From Paenibacillus dauci (GTDB lineage: Bacteria; Bacillota; Bacilli; Paenibacillales; Paenibacillaceae), in NCBI RefSeq assembly GCF_000971985.1, contig NZ_KQ040799.1:248001-312000 (forward strand): DNA of 64,000 bases, given 5' to 3'. Below the pieces are notes generated by a model that did not search any database, had not been told where the DNA came from, and worked only from the letters and a program-made list of their open reading frames with translations. Positions 54,002 to 62,149 of this stretch are shown one piece after another; within the stretch, counting starts at the first letter, position 1, and each line of letters starts with the position of its first letter. Position numbers and translations under genes: made by a program.

Positions 54002-55579
54002 TTAGGAAGCGGCACCGTAAGAACCGGCTTTATAGGTTTTTGGATCATACCATTTGTAGCCTGCTTGCGGAGCTGCCCATGGTTCTGCCTGCGGCTCTGT
54101 AGAAGAAGCAGGTGTCTCGATTGGCAGTAGTGGCGTCGGGCTGTCCAGAGTCAGACCGCTGACGCTGCTGAAGCTGGTATAGCTTTCTTTGTTAGCGAGC
54201 CATCTCACTGTCTGTACGAGCAGTGTGGCATCGTCCACTTCTTTGAATCCATCATAGGTTTTCTTGGATGCGCCTGTCTCTTCACGCAGGTATTTTGGTG
54301 ATGCATCTTCAACAGGAGAAGAGTCCCCGATAAAGGCTGCTTTACCAGCACCCACTTTGGAGATTGCTGCATACGGGCCTTCACTGCGTCCGCCACCATT
54401 ATATACGCCTTGATCTACCGCGTTACCCCATTTGGAGACGCCGGATGGTACGTAGACAATCCCTTTGGCTTTGCTAGGATCGAGAATAGCCAGCGTAGAG
54501 CCTGCATGCATGGCTACCGATTTCACACCTGCTGTGATACCAAACGATTGGTTGGATGCGGCAATATCTGTCGCGTTCACATCGCCCAGCGCGTTATAAC
54601 GGAAACGAATACCGAAGTTCGCGCCCAGCCAGTCAGAGCTGCTCACACCCTGCATTGCCGGAGAAGCTGCTTCTTCTGCAGTCATGCCTTTGGCCGGATT
54701 GCTGTAAGCTCCGCGGCGATAACCGTTCATTGATTCAGAACCATCCCAGCGGTTTTTGTTGCGGTCGGCATTGTAGTGGTCACCGATAAAGAAAATACTG
54801 CCGCCTGCTTTGACATACTGCAGCATCGCTGCCTGTTCGCTCGATTTGAAAGGAACATTCGGTTCAGCCAGAACAAATACATCGTAATTTTTGAGCTTGT
54901 CATACGTGATCGCCTGCTCGCCAAATGTGTAAGGAATCGGACGTTCCAGGGATTCCACGGTAAACCCGACAGCACGCAGCCCACTGGCAAAGTCGGAGAA
55001 TCCGCCGTTGATTACCCAATCTGCCGCTCCGGCAGTCTGTCCATGCGTATTGTCGAACAGCACTTTTTTGCCTGTGCCATCCGGCAATGTTGTTCCTGTG
55101 CCCGGTGTACCCGGTGTCGGTTCTGTTGGCTCGGTTGGCGTTGTACCGCCTACTGTCATGGACGTCGGGCTTTTTACACCGGGATAATTATTGTATGTAC
55201 CCGCTGTACCTGTCACTGTAATCGTCTGACCAATCAGCCCCGGATTGGATTGCAGTCCAAATTGGGAGCGGAAGCTGCTCGGAATCTGTACATCCAGCAG
55301 CTTGCTGTTGCTGGTCTCACCTTTGCTGTCTGCCAGCAGCAGATTATAGTCATTGGCAAATGGACTACTGAAATCAGCGGTCTGTGCACCACTCGCATGT
55401 CCTACCACAACTCCGGTAACTGTAATCGTACCTGCTGTCTGCGACTGGATCGCCTGTGCGACAGTCAGCGTCGTTGCTGCTTCTGCTTTGGAACCGGGCA
55501 TACCTCCGAACAAGGATACCGCTGTCAGCATCAGGGCAAGAAAAATCAGGTGAAACCTTCGGGATACTGCATTTTGCAT
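54002..55579 (-). CDS. Secreted OB-fold protein with GATase-like domain
   Basis: 525 aa. Signal peptide with cleavage near residue 34 (SKAEA). Residues ~35-145 are an OB-fold domain of the DUF6359 type (TVAQAIQSQTAGTITVTGVVVG...ITVTGTAGTYNNYPGVKSP), as in the N-terminal part of the YhcR nuclease. A Thr/Pro/Gly linker (146-168) follows. Residues ~170-465 form a DUF4350/GATase-like domain: KVLFDNTHGQTAG, YDVFVLAEPN, YVKAGGSIFFIGDHYNADRN and FIGDSSPVEDASPKY. The C-terminal 40 residues are Pro/Trp-rich. No nuclease catalytic domain is present. Role outside the cell unknown. Confidence 0.75.
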   Translation of the reverse strand: MQNAVSRRFHLIFLALMLTAVSLFGGMPGSKAEAATTLTVAQAIQSQTAGTITVTGVVVGHASGAQTADFSSPFANDYNLLLADSKGETSNSKLLDVQIPSSFRSQFGLQSNPGLIGQTITVTGTAGTYNNYPGVKSPTSMTVGGTTPTEPTEPTPGTPGTGTTLPDGTGKKVLFDNTHGQTAGAADWVINGGFSDFASGLRAVGFTVESLERPIPYTFGEQAITYDKLKNYDVFVLAEPNVPFKSSEQAAMLQYVKAGGSIFFIGDHYNADRNKNRWDGSESMNGYRRGAYSNPAKGMTAEEAASPAMQGVSSSDWLGANFGIRFRYNALGDVNATDIAASNQSFGITAGVKSVAMHAGSTLAILDPSKAKGIVYVPSGVSKWGNAVDQGVYNGGGRSEGPYAAISKVGAGKAAFIGDSSPVEDASPKYLREETGASKKTYDGFKEVDDATLLVQTVRWLANKESYTSFSSVSGLTLDSPTPLLPIETPASSTEPQAEPWAAPQAGYKWYDPKTYKAGSYGAAS

Positions 55580-55681
55580 ATACGTTCCTCCTCTGGCTAA
55601 ATGGTCAAACGATACAACAGTTGATTCTTAATTATCATAATTCGTTTTTATCTAGCGTATTCCTCTTTTATGTAAAAATTA

Positions 55682-55909
55682 AATAAAAAGGAATTTAAAT
55701 TTGTGGATGGGGTTGGGTGGAGATGGGGAACAGCGCTGCGGGAATGGATCCTTCTGTCGCCCTCTGTTAAGAACGGATATCTGGAATAACTGCTTTCAGC
55801 AGTAGATATCCGTTCTTAAAGGATGGCTTTAGAAGGATTCCATTCCCTCCGCTTCGTGCCCGCCTCTCCCTTCGCCGCATTCCAGAAAAGATTTAAATTC
55901 CTTTTTATT
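55682..55909. mobile_element. Putative 228-bp inverted-repeat (MITE-like) unit enclosing element copy D
   Basis: Perfect 19-bp terminal inverted repeats: AATAAAAAGGAATTTAAAT (55682-55700) and its complement (55891-55909). No coding sequence lies inside; the content is palindromic element copy D with GC-rich flanks. A target duplication is not evident. It is either a miniature mobile unit or an extended hairpin. Confidence 0.5.
55731..55854 (-). repeat. Palindromic structured element, copy D
   Basis: Read on the minus strand: AAGCGGAG flank (55847-55854), outer stem 55831-55846 against 55741-55755 with one extra A on the 5' arm, internal-loop strands AAAGCCATCC and CAGAGGGCGAC, perfect 16-bp inner stem (55767-55782 / 55804-55819), and 3' flank CGCAGCGCTG. 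Stem sequences are wholly different from the other copies, yet the architecture is the same. Confidence 0.75.
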
Positions 55910-55974
55910 AGGGGGAGCGGCCGGGAAGCAAGGCTATAGACGAAAGATGTACAGAGACTCGTTATAGTTTGGCA

Positions 55975-56185
55975 TTAGGTTGTGGGTTATTGACTGCTGA
56001 TTGTTAGTTGTTAGTTATTGGTTACTAGCTATTGTTTATGGACAGATGGTTGTTATTTTTTTGTTTGTTAATTGTTGTCTATTGATTGTTGGTTTTTATT
56101 AGTTAGTTATTGGCTTTTGAATGTTAGTTTTTGTTGATTGATTGTTATCTACGAATTATTAGTTGTTTATTACTGATTGCCAAAA
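55975..56185 (+). repeat. T/G-rich low-complexity tract
   Basis: About 210 bases made of degenerate units such as TTGATTGTTAG, TTAGTTATTGG and TTGTTTATGG, with very few C residues on the plus strand. It is strongly strand-asymmetric, has no coding character, and lies exactly between element copies D and C. Confidence 0.75.
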
Positions 56186-56264
56186 AGTGCGTTTATAAAT
56201 GTTAAGTTCTCCCTTCCCCCTTGGTAAGGGATTACCTCTTTGACATAGTCACATCGCGATACGG

Positions 56265-56387
56265 AGCGGAGGAAAGGAAATAAGGGCAAAGGACGACATT
56301 TAAGCCTGGAGATTCTCATTCCCAATATCCACTTCAAGAATCTCCAGGCTTAATCGGAGGACGTGCCCTTATTCCTTTCTGCAGCGG
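56265..56387 (+). repeat. Palindromic structured element, copy C
   Basis: Best-preserved copy. AGCGGAG (56265-56271); outer stem 56272-56288 / 56364-56379 with one extra A on the 5' arm; internal-loop strands AAGGACGACAT and TCGGAGGACG; perfect 17-bp inner stem 56300-56316 / 56337-56353; 3' flank GCAGCGG. It lies about 110 bp upstream of the gntR start, on the same strand. Confidence 0.82.
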
Positions 56388-56495
56388 CTGAACCCCAAAC
56401 CACAGTAACCCCACCGCCAAATTAAGTTGCGTAATGCAGAAGATTCTTATAGAATAGCCAATGTACCAATCATCCTACCTTTAGGAGTGAGTGTT

Positions 56496-57176
56496 TTGTT
56501 TGACAAATTGGAGAAAAAGTCGTTGGTCGATCAGGTATATGCGCAGATTGAACAGCGGATCAAAGATGGACAGTGGGAGATTGGCATGCGGATTCCGCGG
56601 GAAGCGGAACTGATGGAGCAGTTTGGGGTCAGCCGCAATACGTTACGTGAAGCGGTAAGGGCGTTGGTGCATGTGGGCCTGCTCTCTACCCGGCAGGGAG
56701 ACGGAACCTTTGTGACGGCAAGCAGTGAACTCAGTTCGGTTCTGCAAAAGCGTGTGCAGCGTTCGACGATGGTCGAGATTATGGAAGTGCGTCATGCACT
56801 GGATCGGGAAGCCGTACGGCTAGCCTGTCTGCGGCGTACCGACGAAGATCTTCAGGCGATGGATCAGTATGCGGATTTATGTCATCAGCATACCGAAGCG
56901 GGCGATGTAGAGGCGTTTGTGGAAGCGGATATGAAGCTGCATCAGGCGATTGTAGCCGCATCTTATAATGGACTGCTGATCGATCTGTACGCTAATTTAT
57001 TTGAGCAGATCCAGATGTCCATCCTCAGTACAACCGAGATGAGTAATGATCGCTACCATACCGGACACTGCGATCTTATCCAGGCAATCCGTGAGCAGCA
57101 GCCGGATCAGGCGGCCTCCATTGTGGACGATTACATTTCTCATTTCACAGGTATTCTTTTCGAAAGGAATTCATAA
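56496..57176 (+). CDS. GntR-family regulator, FadR subfamily
   Basis: 226 aa from TTG 56496, 8 nt after AGGAG (56483-56487); the frame is open to 56427 without a ribosome site. The winged HTH (LVDQVYAQIEQRIKDGQWEIG...GVSRNTLREAVRAL) covers 1-75. The FadR-type all-helical FCD domain follows, with metal-ligand candidates in ADMKLHQAIVAAS and HCDLIQAI. It lies 3 bp before the CynX-type transporter, so it probably regulates that transporter in response to its substrate. Confidence 0.9.
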   Translation: MFDKLEKKSLVDQVYAQIEQRIKDGQWEIGMRIPREAELMEQFGVSRNTLREAVRALVHVGLLSTRQGDGTFVTASSELSSVLQKRVQRSTMVEIMEVRHALDREAVRLACLRRTDEDLQAMDQYADLCHQHTEAGDVEAFVEADMKLHQAIVAASYNGLLIDLYANLFEQIQMSILSTTEMSNDRYHTGHCDLIQAIREQQPDQAASIVDDYISHFTGILFERNS

Positions 57177-57179
57177 GCA

Positions 57180-58430
57180 ATGCACAAGACAACTATTGAA
57201 ACACCCGGCTCGTCCGTATCGATACGGAATATGGCCTTTCTCGTTTTCTGTATTCTGTTTGTATCTATTAATATGCGGGGACCGATTACAGGTCTCAGTC
57301 CGCTGCTGGAATTGATGCGGCAGGACTTTACCGTATCCAATACCATGGCCGGTTTTCTGACGACGATTCCGCTGCTGGCCTTTGCGCTGCTGTCTCCGTT
57401 TGTCGCCAAACTGGCAGGCAGCCATGGTATGGAGAAAATTATTTTCTTTGCCATGATCATTCTGGTGATCGGCGGTTGGATGCGTCCGTTCGGCGGTATC
57501 AGTCTGCTGATTACCGGAACATTCCTGACCGGGCTTGCGATTGCCGTACTCAATGTGATTCTGCCCGGTCTGATCAAGCGGGAATTCCCGCACCGGATCG
57601 GTATTATGACAAGTGTCTACTCGATCTGTACAAACGTCTTTGCAGCGATTGCCTCGGCGCTCAGTCTGCCGTTGGCCGTGAATTTTGGGCTGGGTTGGCA
57701 GGGTTCCCTGCTGACCTGGACCGTGCTGGCAATGGCTTCCCTGCTCTGCTGGATCCCGCAGCTTCGTCACAACAAGGTCGCCAAGCTGGCTGCACGTTCG
57801 CATGCATCCGGCCACAGTGTATGGCGCTCTCCGATTGCCTGGAAAATCACCTTTTTCATGGGTTTGCAATCAATGATCTATTATGTATCGATCGCCTGGC
57901 TGCCGGATATTCTGCAAGAACAGGGCATGAGCCGTGTACAGTCCGGTTATATGCTGTCTCTGATGCAGTTCTCGATGCTGCCGTTTAACTTTATTATTCC
58001 GATTCTGGCTGCCCGGCTGAAAACCCAACGGGTACTCGTGCTCGGAACCGTAGTGCTGTATCTGATCGCCCTGCTCGGCATTATGATGGGCAGTGGACAT
58101 ATGGGCTGGATTGCCTTTTGCCTGATTCTGCTCGGTGTTGCCGGAGCGGCAGCCTTCAGTCTGTCGATGATGTTCTTCAATCTGCGTACCCGTACGCCGG
58201 AGGAAGCCACCGAGGTATCCGGTATGGCCCAGTCTGTCGGTTATCTGCTGGCGGCGTGCGGCCCGACCCTGTTCGGTATTCTGCATGATACGACCGGTAC
58301 ATGGACGGTTCCACTGATGCTGCTCTTCGCTGCTGCAGCCAGTCTGCTGTACACCGGATTTGGTGCTGGCAGCCGCGGATACATTTATCCGGAGACGACA
58401 AATGACAAAAATATACGTGCTATCGATTAA
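57180..58430 (+). CDS. MFS transporter, CynX/NimT family
   Basis: 416 aa, 12 membrane helices. CynX-family signs are INMRGPITGLSPLLELMRQDF at TM1, and GLAIAVLNVILPGLIKREFPHRIGIMTSVYS (key part VILPGLIKREFP) in the centre. Members include the cyanate transporter CynX and nitroimidazole resistance protein NimT; the substrate here is unknown. It is directly coupled to the gntR gene, and no cyanase gene is present. No terminator is obvious before the aldo/keto reductase gene 63 bp downstream, so all three may be one transcript. Confidence 0.88.
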   Translation: MHKTTIETPGSSVSIRNMAFLVFCILFVSINMRGPITGLSPLLELMRQDFTVSNTMAGFLTTIPLLAFALLSPFVAKLAGSHGMEKIIFFAMIILVIGGWMRPFGGISLLITGTFLTGLAIAVLNVILPGLIKREFPHRIGIMTSVYSICTNVFAAIASALSLPLAVNFGLGWQGSLLTWTVLAMASLLCWIPQLRHNKVAKLAARSHASGHSVWRSPIAWKITFFMGLQSMIYYVSIAWLPDILQEQGMSRVQSGYMLSLMQFSMLPFNFIIPILAARLKTQRVLVLGTVVLYLIALLGIMMGSGHMGWIAFCLILLGVAGAAAFSLSMMFFNLRTRTPEEATEVSGMAQSVGYLLAACGPTLFGILHDTTGTWTVPLMLLFAAAASLLYTGFGAGSRGYIYPETTNDKNIRAID

Positions 58431-58493
58431 TAACTATGAAATAGGGTATGATTTATAAGAAGCGATCTTAGCATACTGAGGAGGAATTCAATC

Positions 58494-59324
58494 ATGACTA
58501 CTGATATCCGATCCACCAAAAAACTGAACAATGGTGTCGAAATGCCATGGTTCGGTCTAGGCGTATGGCAGGTAGAAGAAGGAGAAGACGCGACAAAGTC
58601 CGTCACTGCTGCTATTAAAGCAGGCTATATCTCTATCGACACTGCTGCCGCATATAAGAATGAAGAGAGTGTGGGTAAAGCCATCCGTGAATCGGGTGTA
58701 GCCCGTGAAGATCTGTTCATTACGTCCAAGCTTTGGAATGGTGACCAGGGCTATGAATCCGCTCTGGCTGCATTTGACTCCACCATGGAGAAGCTCGGTC
58801 TGGATGTGCTGGACCTGTACCTGATCCACTGGCCGGTCAAAGGCAAATACAAAGATTCCTGGCGCGCCATGGAGAAGCTGTACAAAGAAGGCCGTATTCG
58901 TGCCATCGGCGTAAGTAACTTCCAGCCGCATCATCTGGACGATCTGCTGGCAGACGCAGAAGTAGTACCGGCTGTCAATCAAATCGAATTCCATCCGCTG
59001 CTGACGCAAAATGAACTGCTCGACTATTGTGCACAAAAAGGGATTCAGGTCGAAGCATGGTCCCCACTGGCACAAGGCAAGCTGTTCGACAATGAAGCAG
59101 TAACTACTATTGCCGAGAAATACGGCAAAAGCCCTGCACAGGTGCTGCTGCGCTGGGTACTCGACAAAGGCGTGGTCGTACTGACCCGTTCGGTTAAAGA
59201 AGAGCGTATCGTGGATAACGCGAACATTTTCGACTTCCAGCTCACAGCGGACGAAGTGGATCAACTGAACGCGCTCAACAAAAACGAGCGTACTGGTCCG
59301 GATCCGGACAACTTCAACTTCTAA
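58494..59324 (+). CDS. Aldo/keto reductase (YvgN/YtbE type)
   Basis: 276 aa. The catalytic tetrad is complete: Asp49, Tyr54, Lys79 and His112 (DTAAAYKNEE, TSKLW, LIHWPV). NADPH-site region reads VVVLTRSVKEERI, where most relatives have IPKS; the Thr-Arg pair replaces Pro-Lys but keeps a positive charge near the 2'-phosphate. It reduces aldehydes such as methylglyoxal or sugar aldehydes. GAGGAGG precedes the ATG. A strong terminator follows at 59351. Confidence 0.94.
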   Translation: MTTDIRSTKKLNNGVEMPWFGLGVWQVEEGEDATKSVTAAIKAGYISIDTAAAYKNEESVGKAIRESGVAREDLFITSKLWNGDQGYESALAAFDSTMEKLGLDVLDLYLIHWPVKGKYKDSWRAMEKLYKEGRIRAIGVSNFQPHHLDDLLADAEVVPAVNQIEFHPLLTQNELLDYCAQKGIQVEAWSPLAQGKLFDNEAVTTIAEKYGKSPAQVLLRWVLDKGVVVLTRSVKEERIVDNANIFDFQLTADEVDQLNALNKNERTGPDPDNFNF

Positions 59325-59350
59325 TCATTCCTGGCTTCAACTACAATACC

Positions 59351-59387
59351 AAAGACACACCGGTGCATATGCCGGTGTGTCTTTTTT
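59351..59387 (+). terminator. Rho-independent terminator of the aldo/keto reductase gene
   Basis: Stem AAAGACACACCGG / CCGGTGTGTCTTT with a short loop, then TTTTG. Confidence 0.92.
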
Positions 59388-59474
59388 GCGGTCTGATTAA
59401 TGTGGCTCCTATTCTATGTACATTTTTGCTCTTTCTTTTTCACCTTTTAGCCATTCTTACTGGCCGATAGATAT

Positions 59475-59502
59475 AAAAAAGCCCCCGTTTACACGGAGGC
59501 CT
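59475..59502 (-). terminator. Rho-independent terminator of the second Spo0E-like gene
   Basis: Stem GCCTCCGT / ACGGGGGC with a 4-nt loop on the minus strand, followed by TTTTTTAT; 85 bp after the stop codon. Confidence 0.8.
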
Positions 59503-59586
59503 ATCCATAATGCGCTATTTATTCCCGATTAGATCCCAAGCTATAAGTATAATTTACTCCACCACTTATATTCCCTGCTTGATTAC

Positions 59587-59778
59587 TTATGACCCTACGA
59601 TTGAACTTCGAGTACCTAATAATGCCTGCTTCAAATGATTGTAATGGTTAAGTATGGTGTCTACTCTTCTCGACTGGTCCAATACGCGGTGGTCATGAAG
59701 GTCATAAAATTGTACCATTTCATTAAGTTCCCGGCGCTCTTGTTCGATGCATGCTTCAATCAATTTAAGCTCTTCCAA
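59587..59778 (-). CDS. Spo0E-family aspartyl-phosphate phosphatase (second copy)
   Basis: 63 aa from TTG 59778. The AGGAGG at 59787-59792 overlaps an in-frame GTG, so that GTG cannot be the start; the TTG is 8 nt downstream of it. The helical hairpin EELKLIEACIEQERRELNEM...LDQSRRVDTILNHY keeps the Ser-x-x-x-Asp positions of the family, though SQELD has become SRRVD. It probably dephosphorylates Spo0A-P or a related regulator. Compare the gene at 29361-29546: same start codon, same spacing, similar length. Confidence 0.84.
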   Translation of the reverse strand: MEELKLIEACIEQERRELNEMVQFYDLHDHRVLDQSRRVDTILNHYNHLKQALLGTRSSIVGS

Positions 59779-59985
59779 GAAACTCACCTCCTGCCGCGAT
59801 GTCTTGAAGAAACAGCTGCAACGATCTATCTGTTTAGTCTCTATTTGTGCAGTCTGTCATCTAATACTCTGTCTACGAATTTTACCAAACGATTCCTATT
59901 TCTACCATATCACATTTATATACACTTTAAATTATAAAGTGACATAAACCTAAACGATACTACCTATACTTTATAGAAATATAAC

Positions 59986-60046
59986 ACAACCGGAAGTTCT
60001 GCTGCATGAATGTTCCGTGAACAATGCAGTTCGATCTTCCGGTTGT
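59986..60046 (-). terminator. Probable terminator of the GTP cyclohydrolase II-like gene
   Basis: 11-bp stem ACAACCGGAAG / CTTCCGGTTGT (59986-59996 with 60036-60046) with inner pairing GCTGCAT/ATGCAGT; a T-rich tract (TGTTATATTT) follows on the minus strand. The rest of the gap between 59779 and here is AT-rich and empty. Confidence 0.7.
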
Positions 60047-60052
60047 ATAGGG

Positions 60053-60826
60053 TTAATCCGTAATCGCCTGAGTCAATGGTCCACTGCCAAAATGCCCTGA
60101 GCGGTCTACCTTGGTCTGCAGATATTTTTCGTTGAATTCGGAAATGTCGCCCCACAGCGGTACACGTCCGCTCACTTCTGCACCGGAGCGCTGAAGCGCG
60201 TCCAGCTTGCGCGGATTGTTGGTGATCAGTGTAACCGGCAGCTGACGCAGTTGATTCAGTACCGCAATCGCATCGTCATAATTGCGCATATCATCTTCAA
60301 AGCCCAGCTCCAGATTGGCTTCTACGGTATCCAGCCCCTGCTCCTGCAGTACGTAGGCCATCGCTTTGCTGAACAGACCGATGCCGCGTCCTTCATGGTT
60401 CGCCAGATAGAACAGCGCACCTGATCCGTGAGCCGCGATCATTTTCATGGACTGTTTGAGCTGGTAACCGCAGTCACAGCGCTTGCTGCCAAAAATATCG
60501 CCGGTATGACAGATGCTGTGCATCCGGATCAGTGCATCCGGTGAACCCTGGAAATCACCATAGACAAGTACACTCGACTGCTGGGCTTCTGCCAGATTGG
60601 AAGAAGACAGCATCTCTATAATAGCGGCATGGTCGTAATTGCGGTCGCCACAGTTGGCACCCGGCATACTGTCACAGCGCAGCCAGCAGTACCACTGGAA
60701 AACTACCGTCTCACCGTCCAGGTTCACCGGCAGACGGATCGGGCCGACCAGATAAATCGATTTTTCGCCGCTTGGCACGATTTGAATATGATTCTGGAGT
60801 GCCGCTGCAATTTTAGGATTGATCAT
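60053..60826 (-). CDS. GTP cyclohydrolase II-like protein (stand-alone, divergent N-terminus)
   Basis: 257 aa. Residues ~85-257 match RibA: zinc ligands Cys106, Cys117 and Cys119 (SICHTGDIFGSKRCDCG), HEGRGIGL, LGFEDDMRNY and VTLITNNPRKLDALQRSG. The common HSEC is HSIC here, and RQEGR is NHEGR. The first ~85 residues are unlike RibA and include Cys47, Cys51 and Cys59. No ribB domain is fused. It probably opens the GTP ring to a pyrimidine, for riboflavin or for a special metabolite. The FAD monooxygenase gene 69 bp upstream on the same strand suggests a two-gene operon. CGGAGG precedes the ATG. Confidence 0.85.
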   Translation of the reverse strand: MINPKIAAALQNHIQIVPSGEKSIYLVGPIRLPVNLDGETVVFQWYCWLRCDSMPGANCGDRNYDHAAIIEMLSSSNLAEAQQSSVLVYGDFQGSPDALIRMHSICHTGDIFGSKRCDCGYQLKQSMKMIAAHGSGALFYLANHEGRGIGLFSKAMAYVLQEQGLDTVEANLELGFEDDMRNYDDAIAVLNQLRQLPVTLITNNPRKLDALQRSGAEVSGRVPLWGDISEFNEKYLQTKVDRSGHFGSGPLTQAITD

Positions 60827-60895
60827 ATGGATTACCTCCGGAATTGGGAATGCTGTATTTGTAAATACGTCGATAGATGTCTATTGGATCATGAT

Positions 60896-62002
60896 TTAGG
60901 TTGAGGAATGATAGGTTGGGAAATGAGCACGAAAACCGGCTTCTCTCGTAAATTGGCTGTCCAGTTCATTTGCAGTCTCCTGTCGGCGCAGCTGTTCAAA
61001 TACCTGAAGACGCTCTACGCTCATGTCCTCTGCTTCTAGCGCCTCCAGCAGCAGTGGCGCAAGTACATGGGCATCCTGCATCGCGCTATTCACACCGATA
61101 GCACCAGTTGGGCTGAATGTATGGGCAGCGTCGCCTATAATAACCACTCCCGACTGTGCCCAGGTGTCGCATACACAGCTCTGTACCTTAAGCAGTACAA
61201 AATCGTCCCAGGAACGGATATGATTGTGCACCGTAGTCTGCAGCTGCGGAAAAGCATCGATTAATGCTTGCGCAAATGGATCTACCGGCGACTTGCGCAG
61301 CTGTGGATACGTATCCTGCGGAATATTCCAGCCGACCTGGATATATCCGCCATGCTGGGAAAATAGCGCCAGCTGGGCATCCTGTGCCAAAGCCATGCGT
61401 ACCGTAGGCGGCCAGCCATCCGGCGCAGGAATACGTGCCCATAACAGATCAAATCCATGCCGGAGAATGGTTGTCTGAATACCGGCAAGCTTGCGTACCG
61501 TCGAATATCTGCCATCTGCTCCGATAACGATCTGGCTATGAATCGTCCACTCTTCGCCGTGATGACGAACCCGCACACCGGTCACCGGCCCTTCTGTCGA
61601 TTCCCGGATCAGCTCTGTAACGGTTGTATCCATCATAAGTCGGTAGTTGGGGAAGTTCAAGGATTGTCCGAGCAGAACCTGAAGCAGATTTTTCTGCGGC
61701 ACGTGAATACCGGTGTGCCGCTCCCCCGGTCCAGGCAGGATACTCTTGATGATCTGCCCCTCCTGAAAATATTCTACACGCTCCATTTCCAGCAGTCCGG
61801 CCTCTTCTACCTGATCATATAATCCATGCTCGCGGAGAATGGCTTCCCCGGTTGTATTCAGATGTTCGCCGCGGAACTCTTTGTCGATATGTCCATGACG
61901 TTCCAGCAGAATAACAGATATACCCCGGGCAGCCAGCAGATAACCCAGCAAGGCTCCACCAGGACCTGCTCCTACAATACAGACCTGTGTATTCAGATCC
62001 AT
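60896..62002 (-). CDS. FAD-dependent monooxygenase (UbiH/PHBH fold)
   Basis: 368 aa from ATG 62002, after AAAGGAG; the frame continues to 62047 without a ribosome site. Rossmann motif CIVGAGPGGALLGYLLA (8-24), middle motif VIGADGRYSTVRKLAG (the DG motif), and the second FAD motif VVIIGDAAHTFSPTGAIGVNSAMQD (with GDAAH) define a class A flavoprotein hydroxylase. The substrate is unknown. It is likely co-transcribed with the GTP-cyclohydrolase-II-like gene, from a perfect consensus promoter at 62090-62118. Confidence 0.92.
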   Translation of the reverse strand: MDLNTQVCIVGAGPGGALLGYLLAARGISVILLERHGHIDKEFRGEHLNTTGEAILREHGLYDQVEEAGLLEMERVEYFQEGQIIKSILPGPGERHTGIHVPQKNLLQVLLGQSLNFPNYRLMMDTTVTELIRESTEGPVTGVRVRHHGEEWTIHSQIVIGADGRYSTVRKLAGIQTTILRHGFDLLWARIPAPDGWPPTVRMALAQDAQLALFSQHGGYIQVGWNIPQDTYPQLRKSPVDPFAQALIDAFPQLQTTVHNHIRSWDDFVLLKVQSCVCDTWAQSGVVIIGDAAHTFSPTGAIGVNSAMQDAHVLAPLLLEALEAEDMSVERLQVFEQLRRQETANELDSQFTREAGFRAHFPTYHSST

Positions 62003-62070
62003 CGGATTCTCCTTTCTCTGACGTTTTTCAGTATCTTTATTTGTCATAGCAAATACATTTATGGTCGTTA

Positions 62071-62118
62071 ACTTACTTTTAATAAGTAGATTATATTTAA
62101 GTGAAAGTATATTGTCAA
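62071..62118 (-). promoter_or_regulatory. Perfect consensus sigma-A promoter with dyad, FAD monooxygenase operon
   Basis: Minus strand: TTGACA (62113-62118), exactly 17 bp, TATAAT (62090-62095). The dyad ACTTA-N7-TAAGT (62071-62087) covers the start-point region. So strong a promoter with an operator-like dyad suggests tight repression and high induced output; no regulator is adjacent. Confidence 0.75.
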
Positions 62119-62149
62119 CTTTTATAATCCTTCTTCTTTTGTATACAAC

